Origin: Chitinophaga sp. CB10
GTDB taxonomy: Bacteria; Bacteroidota; Bacteroidia; Chitinophagales; Chitinophagaceae
Reading direction: 5' to 3'
DNA length: 64,000 bases
Assembly: GCA_001870995.2 (NCBI GenBank)
Contig: MLAV02000005.1
Location: 124,001-188,000 of the forward strand
Made by a program: the position numbers and the translations under genes. Each line of letters starts with the position of its first letter. The stretch's first letter is position 1. Of the stretch, positions 42,622 through 51,456 are shown in pieces. Below the pieces are notes generated by a model. That model was not told the DNA's origin. It searched no databases and worked only from the letters and a program-made list of their open reading frames with translations.

Positions 42622-43083
42622 ATGGACGTTTACAGGATCAGTAAGTGCGCTTACATCAATGACCTGAGCGGAACCGGCGCGCGCCTGTATGGCGGCCGCT
42701 GGAACAGCAAAGGGCACTCCATTGTGTACACGGCAGGCTCCCGTGCGCTTGCTGCCCTGGAGGTATTGGTACACATACCACTGAAAAATATCATACAGGA
42801 TTTTTGCATTGCAGCGATTCATATCCCGGATAATATCGGGATCAAAACCCTTACCCCGGAAGAGCTGCCGGCCAACTGGCAGTCGCTGACGCCGTTGCCG
42901 GAACTGCAGTGTATCGGGGATGAATGGATTGAAACGGCGAAATACCCCGTACTGAAAATCCCTTCCGTCATCATTGCGGATGAATATAACTTTCTCATCA
43001 ACCCGGAGCACCCGGAAGCTGCGGAAATACTCGTAAGAAAAACCCAGCCATTCCAGTTTGATCAACGGCTCGGGAGATCATAA
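42622..43083 (+). CDS. RES-domain toxin
   Basis: This 153-residue toxin of the RES family breaks down NAD+ (phosphorolysis) and so arrests growth until bound by the antitoxin. The conserved Arg in VYRISK, the motif YGGRWNSKGHSIVYTA and the following Ser/Glu residues of the active site are present. It lies directly downstream of its Xre antitoxin. An IS3-family element begins 69 bases after its stop, leaving the toxin intact. Confidence 0.9.
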   Translation: MDVYRISKCAYINDLSGTGARLYGGRWNSKGHSIVYTAGSRALAALEVLVHIPLKNIIQDFCIAAIHIPDNIGIKTLTPEELPANWQSLTPLPELQCIGDEWIETAKYPVLKIPSVIIADEYNFLINPEHPEAAEILVRKTQPFQFDQRLGRS

Positions 43084-43167
43084 ACAAGCGTAAACCGGGA
43101 ACAGTACACACTGAACAAATACCGTAAAAAGCAACTCAGGAAAAATAAAAAGGGTGTATCAAAATTG

Positions 43168-43206
43168 AAGTGCCCCCAAAAAGTTAGACACTTTTTGGGG
43201 GCACTT
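43168..43206. terminator. 17 bp perfect hairpin at the left end of the IS
   Basis: Arms 43168-43184 and 43190-43206 pair perfectly with a 5-base loop, and TTTT follows two bases before the orfA start codon. It can stop transcription entering from the toxin operon and would hide the orfA translation start in readthrough RNA. Confidence 0.75.
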
Positions 43207-43208
43207 TT

Positions 43209-43748
43209 ATGGATAAAAGAATAAAATACAGTTCATCGCAAAAGTTAATAATAGTCAAGGCAGTTATATCAGGAAAAGAGTCCTGTTGTTCAGCTGCGGT
43301 TAAAATCGGAACAACGGATACAGTGATCCTACGGTGGGTAAATCTTTATCGTCATCACGGTGGAGCAGTTTTTGATCGGTCGGCAGGTCGATATAGCGGT
43401 CAGTTTAAAGTCCGGGTAATTCAATACATGCTCAAAAAACAATTATCTTTAACGCAAACAGCAGCCTTTTTTGGAGTACCACAGGATTGTACTGTTGGCT
43501 TGTGGCTTAAAAAATATAAAGAATTAGGGGCTAAGGGGTTGCTAGTTGAAACCAGAGGGCGCAAATCAATTATGGCAAAGAAAGGTAAGAATAAAGTTGT
43601 CAAATCTACTAGCGATGCAGAGGCCAAACTGTTAGCCTTACAGAAGGAGAATGAATATTTACGAGCAGAAAATGCGTTCCTAAAAAAGTTAGACGCCTTA
43701 ATTCAAGAGGAGAAGCAGGCCACAACGGGGCTCAAATCGCAAAAGTAA
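43209..43748 (+). CDS. IS3-family transposase OrfA
   Basis: This 179-residue DNA-binding half of the transposase has two helix-turn-helix regions (residues 10-50 and 70-110) and a C-terminal leucine-zipper-like coiled coil (DAEAKLLALQKENEYLRAENAFLKKL). The slippery heptamer A-AAA-AAG at 43682-43688 lies in its frame; a -1 slip fuses it to OrfB. It starts right after the terminal hairpin. Confidence 0.93.
   Translation: MDKRIKYSSSQKLIIVKAVISGKESCCSAAVKIGTTDTVILRWVNLYRHHGGAVFDRSAGRYSGQFKVRVIQYMLKKQLSLTQTAAFFGVPQDCTVGLWLKKYKELGAKGLLVETRGRKSIMAKKGKNKVVKSTSDAEAKLLALQKENEYLRAENAFLKKLDALIQEEKQATTGLKSQK
43682..43688 (+). promoter_or_regulatory. -1 ribosomal frameshift site of the IS
   Basis: A-AAA-AAG in the OrfA frame is the classic slippery heptamer of IS3 elements. 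After the slip the reading continues KVRRLNSRGE into OrfB without a stop, giving the OrfAB transposase. Confidence 0.8.
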
Positions 43749-43783
43749 TCCAGGAATTAAGGCGGGATCACAATCAGGAACTA

Positions 43784-44578
43784 TTGTTAAAAGTTGCCAC
43801 GATGGCGAGGAGTACCTTCTATTATTACCTCAGGCAGCTCCAGAAACCAGATAAATCGGCCACTATTACAGCAGCCATAAAAGACATATATCATCAGCAT
43901 AAAGGCCGATACGGTTATAGACGCATCACTATGACATTGAAGCAAAGAGGTCTGACCATAAATCATAAAAAGGTATTAAGACTCATGCACAAATCAGGTC
44001 TTAAAAGTCTGGTTAGAATAAAGAAATATAAGTCATATAAGGGTAAGACAGGTAAGATTGCTAAAAACCTACTGCAACGTAATTTTGAGGCTAGAAAGCC
44101 ATTTAAGAAATGGGTTACAGATGTTACAGAATTTAGTGTTGCAGGTAAAAAGCTTTATCTATCTCCAATATTGGATCTCTATAATGGCGAGATTATTAGC
44201 TATAATCTCTCTTTTAGGCCAACCTTTATCCAAGTAATGAGTATGTTGGAAAAGGCGATTACAAAGCTTCCGGAAAAGGCCCGGCCAATCCTTCATTCTG
44301 ACCAGGGCTGGCAATATCAAATGAGACAATATCAGGAAAAACTAAAAGAGAATAAAATAAAGCAAAGCATGTCCAGAAAAGGAAATTGCCTCGATAATGC
44401 TGTAATGGAGAACTTTTTCAGTATTATTAAGTCTGAACTACTCTATCTTGAAAAATTTGATTCAGTAGAGTCTCTAAAACGAAGCATAGTTAAATACATT
44501 GATTACTATAATCACGACAGAATAAAACTAAAACTGAACGGCCTGAGTCCAGTACAATACCGAACTCAAGCCGCTTAA
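43784..44578 (+). CDS. IS3-family transposase OrfB (DDE integrase domain)
   Basis: This part is 264 residues from the first in-frame TTG, but the true product is the OrfAB fusion made by -1 frameshift, since the frame is open upstream to the slippery site. The RNase H-like catalytic core has Asp in WVTDVTEF, Asp in LHSDQGWQYQ and Glu in NAVMENFFSIIKSE, the DDE triad of the rve family. An HTH_21-type segment (HQHKGRYGYRRITMTL) precedes it. It appears intact and may be active. Confidence 0.93.
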   Translation: MLKVATMARSTFYYYLRQLQKPDKSATITAAIKDIYHQHKGRYGYRRITMTLKQRGLTINHKKVLRLMHKSGLKSLVRIKKYKSYKGKTGKIAKNLLQRNFEARKPFKKWVTDVTEFSVAGKKLYLSPILDLYNGEIISYNLSFRPTFIQVMSMLEKAITKLPEKARPILHSDQGWQYQMRQYQEKLKENKIKQSMSRKGNCLDNAVMENFFSIIKSELLYLEKFDSVESLKRSIVKYIDYYNHDRIKLKLNGLSPVQYRTQAA

Positions 44579-44664
44579 TTATATAACCTTTTGTCTAAGG
44601 TTTTGGGTTCACTTCATTGATACACCCCTGTTTTTTTCTATCAGTTCCTATTATTACGGCCCGG

Positions 44665-45774
44665 CTACACGACCGGAGTCCGGTTCCCGACAATGTGATT
44701 ACTGCCTTCCCCGATCATTTTTTCCAGCAGGTCGTACCCGCCGTTTTCCTTGCTGTGCGCAAAGTTGCGCTCCTCGAAGGTAATAGGCACACACCAGTAG
44801 AGGTTCACCTTGTCCCCATACATTTGCGGCATATCTATGGCCGGCCCGTTATAGAGGGCGGACGAGAGAACAAGGCTCTCGTAGGGCGGTTGCAGCGCGC
44901 CGGACGACACGGTATGCCCTTCCCCCAGCCAGGTAACGAACCTCCATGGCCTGTCTGCCAGGCCGGACAGTATCTGCGCCACCTGCATGATCTGTTCGTC
45001 CGTAAAAACTTTTTTGTCCATAGCCAGCGCCAGTTCCGCACGGTGATAGGCATTGGCGTTCTCGCTATACAGGAAGTCCACCCAGGGCATAGGGCGGATG
45101 CTCATTCCCAGGGTCAGGAAATAAACGATGTCATCTTTTTCAAATTTAGCCATTGCCATAGGCGGCCACTTGTTGCCGTCAATGGCGTAGTAAGCCTGAT
45201 CCGGGCCGAAGACTTTCGTATAGGCGTCCAGGAAAGCGGACTGGATAGCGGGCCATTGCGGATTGGTTTCATCGTGCCAGCTGCCCCAGAACTCAGCCGC
45301 ATCCAGGAACTTGCGGTATTGCACGTTGGTATCCGGTGTTCCCATGGGGAAGGTGATGCTGTGATCGTCACTGTCTGCACAGGCGGCGGCATAAGCCGGC
45401 GGCTTGTCCATATACAATCCCCAACCGGGAATGATCCCGATGATCTCCTCATCGTACAGCACGGCAGCGCCGTCGCCTTCAGCATTCCATATAAAGGAGA
45501 TGCGTTCTTTTTCCAATGGGGCCTGGCCTTCAGGGTATTTGCAAAATTTTGCTTCCAGCATGGGCGCTACGCCATTTTCCATGGCGGCCGTATCCCGCTT
45601 TTCAGGGGCGGGTTGCAGATTGCGCAACCAGCAGGGCCTGGGTTTAAAACGGTTCCCCATGATTTCGGATGGGTATAAATAAAAGTATGCTGTGCGGTCA
45701 TCCTGCTCTACCATGGCATACATGGTACCTCTGTCGTTCGCTTCTTCTATCAGCATTACGGGTTCGCTATACAT
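44665..45774 (-). CDS. suppressor-of-fused (SUFU) domain protein
   Basis: This 369-residue cytosolic protein has a C-terminal half (about 180-369) with the SUFU-like pattern: WRFVTWLGEGHTVSSGA, then LVLSSALYNGPAID and VNLYWCVPITFEERNFA. The N-terminal half (about 1-130, with FIWNAEGDGAAVLYDEEIIGIIPGWG) also looks like a distinct domain found with it. Bacterial SUFU proteins are often toxin-immunity proteins in polymorphic toxin systems. No toxin gene is seen beside it, so the role is open. The IS lies 38 bases from its 3' end. Confidence 0.7.
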   Translation of the reverse strand: MYSEPVMLIEEANDRGTMYAMVEQDDRTAYFYLYPSEIMGNRFKPRPCWLRNLQPAPEKRDTAAMENGVAPMLEAKFCKYPEGQAPLEKERISFIWNAEGDGAAVLYDEEIIGIIPGWGLYMDKPPAYAAACADSDDHSITFPMGTPDTNVQYRKFLDAAEFWGSWHDETNPQWPAIQSAFLDAYTKVFGPDQAYYAIDGNKWPPMAMAKFEKDDIVYFLTLGMSIRPMPWVDFLYSENANAYHRAELALAMDKKVFTDEQIMQVAQILSGLADRPWRFVTWLGEGHTVSSGALQPPYESLVLSSALYNGPAIDMPQMYGDKVNLYWCVPITFEERNFAHSKENGGYDLLEKMIGEGSNHIVGNRTPVV

Positions 45775-45878
45775 AAGTTTCCATTTATAACGGCTAATAT
45801 ACGCCTATCCTTGCAGATGCGGGAAATGTTGGTATTCTCCCGCTTCTTTTTGTATTTTGACAGGCAAAATTCACGGAT

Positions 45879-46646
45879 ATGAAAACATTATTAGCGTTGC
45901 TGACCTGGTGCATAGCGATGCCGTTTTTCGCTACAGGCAAGGATAAACAACAATATTACCAGATCAGGGTGTACCACATTCATGCATCCCAGGAGGCTGC
46001 ACTGGATAATTACCTGGAACAAGCCTACCTGCCGGCCTTACATCGCGCGGGCATCAGCCGCGTGGGCGTGTTTAAGCCTATCACGCAGGATACTGCCGAT
46101 CTTCGTGTGTACGTGTTCAGCGCATTCAGCTCACTGGAGCAGGTGGCGCAACTCCCCGCCAGGCTGGAAAAAGATGCCGCATACAACAGCGCCGCTTCTA
46201 CCTTTATGAGCGGTTACAACGAAACGGCGCCTTACCGTCGCGTAGAATCTATACTGCTGCTGGCTTTTAAGGACATGCCTGCCATGGCAGTGCCCGCGCT
46301 CAACAGTCCGAAATCAGAAAGGGTGTATGAGCTTCGCAGCTACGAGAGCGCTACGGAAGCCTACCATCACAATAAAGTAAAGATGTTCAATGAAGGAGGC
46401 GAGATAGAAATTTTCCGCCGCCTGGGTTTCAATGCAGTGTTCTACGGTAGCGTAATTGCCGGCAGCCAAATGCCGAACCTGATGTACATGACTACCTTCA
46501 ATAATAAAGCTGACCGCGACGCGCACTGGAAGTCGTTTGGCGCAGATCCTGCCTGGAAAAAACTTTCTGCAATGCCTGAATACGCACACAATGTATCACA
46601 TCAGGATATAATATTTGTGCGTCCGACAGCCTATTCAGATTTTTAA
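45879..46646 (+). CDS. NIPSNAP-family secreted protein
   Basis: This 255-residue protein has a signal peptide (cleavage near FFATG, residue 20) and two ferredoxin-like NIPSNAP domains: YYQIRVYHIHASQEAALDNYLEQ at about 25 and RVYELRSYESATEAYHHNK at about 147. NIPSNAP domains are dimeric alpha/beta barrel-type folds of uncertain function in bacteria. The gene is monocistronic and is followed by the initiator tRNA. Confidence 0.85.
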   Translation: MKTLLALLTWCIAMPFFATGKDKQQYYQIRVYHIHASQEAALDNYLEQAYLPALHRAGISRVGVFKPITQDTADLRVYVFSAFSSLEQVAQLPARLEKDAAYNSAASTFMSGYNETAPYRRVESILLLAFKDMPAMAVPALNSPKSERVYELRSYESATEAYHHNKVKMFNEGGEIEIFRRLGFNAVFYGSVIAGSQMPNLMYMTTFNNKADRDAHWKSFGADPAWKKLSAMPEYAHNVSHQDIIFVRPTAYSDF

Positions 46647-46760
46647 AAAATATTTTTCCGGCATTTTTCATACGATCGGAAACGCTTTACTGCAAAGGGT
46701 TTCAGCAGGCGTAATTTTTTATCATTTCACGAATTGATAAAAAAAATTTAACACTATTTT

Positions 46761-46789
46761 TTGTGGTTTGATTTATTTGCCTACATTTG
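46761..46789 (+). promoter_or_regulatory. promoter of the initiator tRNA
   Basis: -33 TTG (46761-46763, in TTTTTTG) and -7 TACATTTG (46782-46789) are 18 bp apart. The start of transcription is expected within a few bases of the mature tRNA 5' end at 46799. Confidence 0.75.
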
Positions 46790-46798
46790 CAACCACAT

Positions 46799-46870
<72 letters not shown>

Positions 46871-46876
46871 CAAAAA

Positions 46877-46912
46877 GAAAGGCTTTTAAGCAGACGCTTG
46901 AAAGCCTTTTTT
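46877..46912 (+). terminator. terminator of the initiator tRNA
   Basis: AAAGGCTTT/AAAGCCTTT arms with a loop of about 14 bases are followed by TTTT, directly after the tRNA. Confidence 0.85.
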
Positions 46913-47047
46913 CGTTGGTCCCATCCCGGGAGGTCCGCAGCCCATAAGCGTTTGCCGCCATGGTCGGGATCAGACAAAAAAAAGAGACGGAATGAATTCC
47001 GCCTCGTTGTTTATACCAGAGACTAAATTGCATTGGCGTCTCTTCGT

Positions 47048-49516
47048 TTATTTAATCAACCTAAATGCATTTACATTCCCGGAAAAATCTGCTACGTATA
47101 ACATATCGCCCGTCAACGCCATATCCGCATACACGGGTGCGCCCAGTTCCAACTTCGCCACCACCTTGCCTTTGGCGCTAAGGTCGAGCACGTACAGCCA
47201 GCCATCCGCCGCTGCTACAAAAGCGCGATCCCCGTTGATCAGCGGCGTGCTTTCCACCGTTGCTGCCGGCGGCAGGGAGTAAGGAGCCGTAAAGCTCAAT
47301 GCCTGTGCGGGTTTGAAGGCACAGGCAAGGTTTCCCGTTCCTAACGTATAAGCCTGCACGCCGTCCGCTGCCGTAGCCAGTAATACCTGGTCCTTCCGGA
47401 AGGCAGGCGCAGTCATCGTTTTCAGCTCTGCATCCACCTTTATACTATCGATAGTGTTGCCTGCTTCGTTTAGCACGTGCAGCATGCGAATACCCTGCAC
47501 GTATAATTTATTATCAAACACCGCCGGCGTGCCGCTCCTGAACCGGATGCCACCGTCGCTCCTTTTCCAGCGCAGCTGGCCGGTACGGGCGTCATGCGCA
47601 AACAGGTGATTCCAGTTGCTGGAGGTAATGAGGAGGTTGTTCCAGATAGTCATAGCCGTGGGCGTAGCCTCTCCCCCGTTCCAGGAAGTGTTGGTCCAGC
47701 GGGCATTTCCGGTATTGATATCCAGGGCTTCGAGGAAGTTGCCGGTACCGGTGATGTACGTATCCTCAAACACCACGCCTGCACAGTTATAAGGCGGCAG
47801 GCCTTTCATTGGGCCGGCATGCTGCCATAACAGCTTGCCTGTGGCGGCGTCCAGGGCATAGGTGATGCCTTCTGCATCCGTACCAAGGAGTACGTTACCC
47901 TGCAACGATAAACTATGCTTTATAGAATTGTTGGTTTTATATCTCCACAAAACCTTACCGGTAGCGGCATCCATAGCGGTGATACCGCATTTTTCCAGGT
48001 TTTCATCATCAATAGCGGCCAGGTATAATTTGCCGTTTTCCACAATCGGGGACGACTTCCAAACGGCCGTACCCAGGTTGGCGGACCACATCAATTGCAG
48101 CCGGCTGAAATCTACCGGCCTGGTAACCGGCGTCCGTTGCGGGTTTTGAAGCACCTGCGTCCAGCTATCCTTCGATGGTTTAACCACCGCAGGAGATTGC
48201 ATCACAAACGTATCCCGCCGGAAGAGTATGCGGCCGGAGCGTAAAGTAGCCTCCAAAGTACTGTAACAGCTGTCTTTCAGGTAGGGCTTCAGCGGTGCGG
48301 CCTCCATTTCCCCGTTCCAGTTCCAGTCGCCGGAAGGCTGCAGGGATAAGGATTGCAGCAGGTTGCCTTTCCTGTTGTAAACTTTATAGTTTACGCCTTG
48401 TACCAATTCATCCGTTTGATACACGTTGGCGCTCACTAGTATTTTTCCATTCCTGTATGCTATTCCGTTTACAGTGGGGGTTATGGGGGAGATGTGATTG
48501 GCCACATAACTATAACGGCGCGTTACGGCGGTAATACCGGCTTTATCCACCTGCACGAGTTCAAAATTGGCAATGGAATTATCGATGCCTCCGTCAGCGG
48601 CCGGCGCGGCGCAGAGGCTGCGAATACCGCTGTTGCCATGCCGGTGCGTGAAATTATAATGCCAGTGCCCGTAGATCCAGGCTTTCAGGTTATGCCTGTG
48701 AAGGTCCAATACTTCTCCCTTTGAATTCTTAATGGAAAAATCATTGCCGAAGGTGAGCAGGTCATGGTTAAACACGACCACTGATTTTGACGGATCGGTA
48801 TTGGCCAGATCGTTTTGCAACCAGTCATACACATCATCGATCGTGTACGACGGCTTGTAATCCCCGTAAGCCATGGGCGTTACCACAAAGTGCGTGTTCC
48901 CGTATTCAAAGGAATAAAATACAGGTCCGAAGAGAGATTCATACAGCGCTTCGCCATAAGGCCCGCGTACCAGGTCGTGATTGCCTATGCAGTAATACAC
49001 GGGCAGCCCCATCGTTTTCGAATTAATCTGCCGGGCGTGGAACTCCATCCCTTTTTCATAACAAATATCCCCGGTGTGTACAATGAAGTCCGCCGCTTCG
49101 TTGCGCGCAAAGCGCTTCACCTCATTGATCCAATCGCCGTACATATAGGTTTCCGTATCCGTGATCCTTACGAATCGGCTGCTGGCAGCAACTTTCCCCG
49201 TATGATAGAGCGCAAAGTCGTAACTGCTTTTTCCTGAATCGATCGGCTGGTAATAATTGGTGACGAAATTAAACCCCTCGGCAGGAGTGATAAAAATGAA
49301 CTTTTGCCGGGCGTGGCCGGGTAGGCGGTAGTTGCCTGCCACGTCCGTTTTCACCACATGGCGCCCATCCGAAACACTGATATGTTGAATCCCGGGTTCT
49401 CCTGCATCCTTTATGCCATTGCGGTTCAAATCATGGTAAACATTCCCGGAAAATCCCTGTCCGGATGCACTGCCTGCGAGGCTTAGCAGTACGGCAACGA
49501 GTAGCTGTATCTTCAT
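47048..49516 (-). CDS. secreted metallophosphoesterase fused to a PQQ-like beta-propeller
   Basis: This protein of 822 residues starts at the ATG at 49516, which gives a proper signal peptide ending near ASGQ. Domains in order: an N-terminal Ig-like/SdrD-B-type domain (GNVYHDLNRNGIKDAGEPG), a calcineurin-like phosphoesterase (TDTETYMYGDW, HTGDICYEKG, YCIGNHDLVRG, FNHDLLTFG, YGHWHYNFTH), a C-terminal phosphoesterase-associated domain, and from about residue 470 a PQQ-like propeller with several AMDAATGKVLWRYKT-type blades. The first metal motif reads DTE instead of DxH. It is the last gene of a fecR-susC-susD unit, so it may release phosphate or phospho-substituents from the imported substrate. 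Confidence 0.85.
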   Translation of the reverse strand: MKIQLLVAVLLSLAGSASGQGFSGNVYHDLNRNGIKDAGEPGIQHISVSDGRHVVKTDVAGNYRLPGHARQKFIFITPAEGFNFVTNYYQPIDSGKSSYDFALYHTGKVAASSRFVRITDTETYMYGDWINEVKRFARNEAADFIVHTGDICYEKGMEFHARQINSKTMGLPVYYCIGNHDLVRGPYGEALYESLFGPVFYSFEYGNTHFVVTPMAYGDYKPSYTIDDVYDWLQNDLANTDPSKSVVVFNHDLLTFGNDFSIKNSKGEVLDLHRHNLKAWIYGHWHYNFTHRHGNSGIRSLCAAPAADGGIDNSIANFELVQVDKAGITAVTRRYSYVANHISPITPTVNGIAYRNGKILVSANVYQTDELVQGVNYKVYNRKGNLLQSLSLQPSGDWNWNGEMEAAPLKPYLKDSCYSTLEATLRSGRILFRRDTFVMQSPAVVKPSKDSWTQVLQNPQRTPVTRPVDFSRLQLMWSANLGTAVWKSSPIVENGKLYLAAIDDENLEKCGITAMDAATGKVLWRYKTNNSIKHSLSLQGNVLLGTDAEGITYALDAATGKLLWQHAGPMKGLPPYNCAGVVFEDTYITGTGNFLEALDINTGNARWTNTSWNGGEATPTAMTIWNNLLITSSNWNHLFAHDARTGQLRWKRSDGGIRFRSGTPAVFDNKLYVQGIRMLHVLNEAGNTIDSIKVDAELKTMTAPAFRKDQVLLATAADGVQAYTLGTGNLACAFKPAQALSFTAPYSLPPAATVESTPLINGDRAFVAAADGWLYVLDLSAKGKVVAKLELGAPVYADMALTGDMLYVADFSGNVNAFRLIK

Positions 49517-49640
49517 AGTAATTATAAAAAGGGGGAGGGTATGTGAACAGTAAACGCCCGGATGCACATTTTCTGCGTACTGCGTAGAATGCCCCGTTGG
49601 TCATTTCCGGTTCACACACCCTCCTGTAAGTTTTAACTTG

Positions 49641-51446
49641 CTACCAACCCTGTATTTGCTTCAGGTTTGGATTCAGCACCACTTCACTGAACGGAATCGG
49701 GCGATAGTAATATTGCGGCGCTACGAATTTCCGTTTGTTATCACGGTAACGGGTAAACGAAATATGACCGGAAGTGTTATTATCCAGGTAGAAGTTATTT
49801 TCCTTACCGTTCACGTCTTTGAGGGCGTACCGACTAATCGATTGTTTTACTGCCGGCGGCAGGCCGCCCAGCGAAGCTGTGTCATTCGGCGTTGCCAGTA
49901 TGGCAATGTCAGCTACCCCATCTCCCGTAATATCCAAAGGACCCAATGCAGGTACATACATACCTTGTTGGGCCTGCTCCATCAGTGCGCCGGCAGCCCA
50001 GCGGTTGAGGTCATTGAGGCGTAAGCCTTCGCAGGCCATCTCCACCCGGCGTTCCCGCCTGATTTCCAGTAATACGCCTTTGTTGCTGCCGTTTATATTG
50101 CTGTAAGCAGCCGCCAGTACGGGGTCCGGATTGGCGTTGGCCACAGCCATCAGGAGGTCAGGCATTTGTACACGCGCCCTCAGCTTGTTGACGCTGTTGG
50201 TCAAATCATCCTGGGTGAGCATTCCCAGCTCCGCTTTGGCTTCGGCATAGTTCAGCAATACTTCGGCGTAGCGGTAAACCGGCAGGCTGGTGTAGTTGGC
50301 ATCCCAACCCTGGCGCAGCGCAGGGTCGCGGGGGTAAAACTTCAGCTGGTCAAAGCCGCCGAGGTTTGGTTTGGGAATATAATATTTGTTATCGTTGGTG
50401 GTGGAATAACCGGGGTAGGCCACGGTTTCCGCCAGCCGTGGATCGCGGTTGGCAAATACTTCCACGAAACCTTTTTTGTTGTAATTGGCCTGACTGGTAA
50501 ACGGCGTACCGTCTTTCATCAGGTAGGTTTCCACGAGGCTGTTGCTGATGGACCAGGTCCAGCCCAGCACGGTATGGGTGTTGTTGCCCACCTTCAACGC
50601 CTGGCGGCATTCGTACCACTGGATCATTTCAGGGTTGGAAGCCAGCGTAGGACTTACAAACAACGCCCGGTAATCCACCGCGCCCTTGCCGGTATTATAC
50701 ACCTGGAACCTGCCGCTGTTGATCAGTTCCTGCGCAGCTGCTACCGACGCTTCCAGGAAGGGCTTGGCCGTTTCCTGTAAGGCGAGCTCCGGATGATATT
50801 TGCGGAAAGTGCCTTCAAATAAGCCAAAGCGACTCATGAGCGCCAGGGCCGTCCATTTGCTTACCCGCGTTCTGTTGCCTTCATCCGGTTTGATGTAGGC
50901 GATGGCATAGCGAAGGTCCGCCATGATGGAATCCGCAATCAGCGTGCGCGGGCTACGGGCCGCATACAGCGCGCTATCCGTATTTTTCAGCACATGCGAG
51001 TACCACGGTACGTCAGAGTAGCGGGCCAGCTTATCAAAATAGAACTTGGCGCGGAAGAAACGGGTGATGCCAATGTAATGATTGATCAGCGCCGTATCGC
51101 CGGTGGCTTTATTGGCGTTATCGAGCAGGTAGTTGTAAGAGCGGAGGCGCCCCCAGTCGTCCCAGCCGGTACTGCCCGCCGTAGTGGCATTCAGCCCGCC
51201 TTCCATCATCAGGTCCAGCTCGCCGGCCTGGCTATAATAGGAAATGTTATCGCTGTTGATATCATCCGTGGCATAGGTAGGCACGCTGTAGAAAGAGTTG
51301 GAATAAGTTTCCAGGTCCTTGGGCGAGCCAAAGTAAGCATCGGGAACGATGGATGTTTCCGGGTTACGCTGGAGGAAGTCCTTGTTGCAGGAGGCAGTCC
51401 AGCAGCCTGCTGCGAGTAAAAGTATATAAGAAGCAGTTTTTTTCAT
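49641..51446 (-). CDS. SusD/RagB family outer-membrane lipoprotein (locus 1)
   Basis: This 601-residue lipoprotein has a lipobox ending in TASC (Cys20) and the SusD N-terminus NKDFLQRNPETSIVPDAYFGSP. TPR-like helices and the C-terminal RagB region (EIRRERRVEMACEGLRLNDLNRW) are complete. SusD lids the SusC channel and captures oligomeric nutrients at the surface. It lies 10 bases after susC of the same locus, and the partner assignment is therefore firm. The substrate is unknown. Confidence 0.95.
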   Translation of the reverse strand: MKKTASYILLLAAGCWTASCNKDFLQRNPETSIVPDAYFGSPKDLETYSNSFYSVPTYATDDINSDNISYYSQAGELDLMMEGGLNATTAGSTGWDDWGRLRSYNYLLDNANKATGDTALINHYIGITRFFRAKFYFDKLARYSDVPWYSHVLKNTDSALYAARSPRTLIADSIMADLRYAIAYIKPDEGNRTRVSKWTALALMSRFGLFEGTFRKYHPELALQETAKPFLEASVAAAQELINSGRFQVYNTGKGAVDYRALFVSPTLASNPEMIQWYECRQALKVGNNTHTVLGWTWSISNSLVETYLMKDGTPFTSQANYNKKGFVEVFANRDPRLAETVAYPGYSTTNDNKYYIPKPNLGGFDQLKFYPRDPALRQGWDANYTSLPVYRYAEVLLNYAEAKAELGMLTQDDLTNSVNKLRARVQMPDLLMAVANANPDPVLAAAYSNINGSNKGVLLEIRRERRVEMACEGLRLNDLNRWAAGALMEQAQQGMYVPALGPLDITGDGVADIAILATPNDTASLGGLPPAVKQSISRYALKDVNGKENNFYLDNNTSGHISFTRYRDNKRKFVAPQYYYRPIPFSEVVLNPNLKQIQGW

Positions 51447-51456
51447 GTTGCAGAGT

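Larger units (their letters stand above)
43152..44627 (+). mobile_element. IS3-family (IS150-like) insertion sequence
   Basis: The element is about 1476 bp and bounded by imperfect inverted repeats: GGGTGTATCA... at the left and the complement of GGGTGTATCAATGAAGTG at the right, matching with gaps over about 37 bp. It carries orfA and orfB with an A6G slippery site. Its sequence is visibly AT-richer than its surroundings. No clear target duplication was found, so the ends could be off by a few bases. It sits between the RES toxin gene and the SUFU-domain gene and breaks neither. Confidence 0.88.

Noticed and set aside
43141..44640. Target-site duplication for the IS3-family element
   Set aside because: No matching short direct repeats flank the inverted repeats at any plausible end, so none is claimed.
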